Assembly: GCA_022360175.1 (NCBI GenBank)
Contig: JAKSDI010000146.1
Coordinates: 1-64,000 of the forward strand
Length of the DNA stretch: 64,000 nucleotides
DNA from: Chitinophagales bacterium
Lineage (GTDB): Bacteria; Bacteroidota; Bacteroidia; Chitinophagales; Saprospiraceae
Direction of reading: 5' to 3'
A model generated the notes under the pieces. It did not search any database. It was given only the letters and a program-made list of their open reading frames with translations, and was not told the DNA's origin. Both the position numbers and the translations under genes were made by a program. Below, one piece after another: positions 63,938 to 64,000 of the stretch (positions are counted from its first letter, which is position 1; every line of letters starts with the position of its first letter).

Positions 63938-64000
63938 ATGTCCCTGGTGCAAGGAGTAATACTAAAAGTAAATACATATAGGAAAGACTTTAAGATGTTC
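63938..64000 (+). CDS. Start of a further gene, cut by window end
   Basis: An ATG four bases after the carbamoyltransferase stop opens an uninterrupted frame of 21 codons (MSLVQGVILKVNTYRKDFKM..) to the window edge. Its position suggests the operon continues. Too short to identify. Confidence 0.4.
   Translation, partial: MSLVQGVILKVNTYRKDFKMF

Noticed and set aside
63938-64000. RecO N-terminus
   Set aside because: The opening VQGVILKVNTYRK is vaguely RecO-like, but 21 residues are not enough to name it.

Overview
The window looks like the chromosome of a low-GC member of the Bacteroidota, most likely a marine or gliding member of the Saprospiria. Support comes from several independent signs: large secreted proteins with type IX secretion (T9SS) C-terminal sorting domains; an adhesin built of SprB-type repeats; the Bacteroidota-only small protein DUF4295 sitting in rpmB-rpmG-DUF4295-ftsY; a 288-residue sigma factor starting MRALKIT; and promoter -7 boxes of the Bacteroidota form TAnnTTTG. 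No rRNA, CRISPR array, insertion sequence or phage was seen.

Layout. 1-1.6 kb: a long imperfect palindrome, a TlpA-like thioredoxin and a second palindrome. 1.6-9.5 kb: flavin-reductase-fold protein, sugar nucleotidyltransferase, and a three-gene RND efflux operon (TolC, membrane-fusion protein, pump) behind a 21-bp tandem repeat. 9.5-15.2 kb: a two-component locus (TPR histidine kinase and two paralogous LuxR-type regulators) flanked by two unknown genes whose upstream regions share the same ATGGGTA direct repeats. 15.6-24.4 kb: an enolase-superfamily enzyme, an ECF sigma factor with a TPR membrane protein, convergent with a TPR-CHAT protease-like gene preceded by two small paralogous genes, then a MaoC-like hot-dog protein. 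24-28.8 kb: housekeeping genes (U32 family RNA-modification protein plus ferredoxin, Uma2 nuclease-fold protein, tRNA-Arg, rpmB, rpmG, DUF4295, ftsY). 28.9-46.3 kb: secreted giants (an SprB-repeat adhesin, two paralogous T9SS proteins, a VWA protein), with a compact MNIO (DUF692) RiPP pair between them at 34-35.4 kb. 46.5-57 kb: primary-type sigma factor, SDR and AraC pair, GIN-domain protein, a histidine kinase with a response regulator-FAD oxidoreductase fusion, a MATE pump and an M43 metalloprotease. 57.6-64 kb: an accessory island that runs off the window.

The island at 57.6-64 kb is the best candidate for an undescribed system. It holds a broken C39-type peptidase gene, an HTH regulator, a 45-residue precursor-like peptide with a double-glycine leader (58811-58948) followed by an attenuator-like hairpin, a 636-residue protein with a caspase/CHAT-like His-Cys pair and a zinc-ribbon tail, two tandem dCTP-deaminase-fold paralogs of which one has lost the catalytic Glu, and a NodU/TobZ-type carbamoyltransferase. 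I infer a natural-product or nucleotide-modifying pathway; its product cannot be deduced here. The second point of interest is the 65-residue Cys-rich peptide ending CPACGMG directly upstream of an MNIO enzyme with an unusual C-terminal extension. All functional statements rest on motif recognition by eye; no database search was possible.
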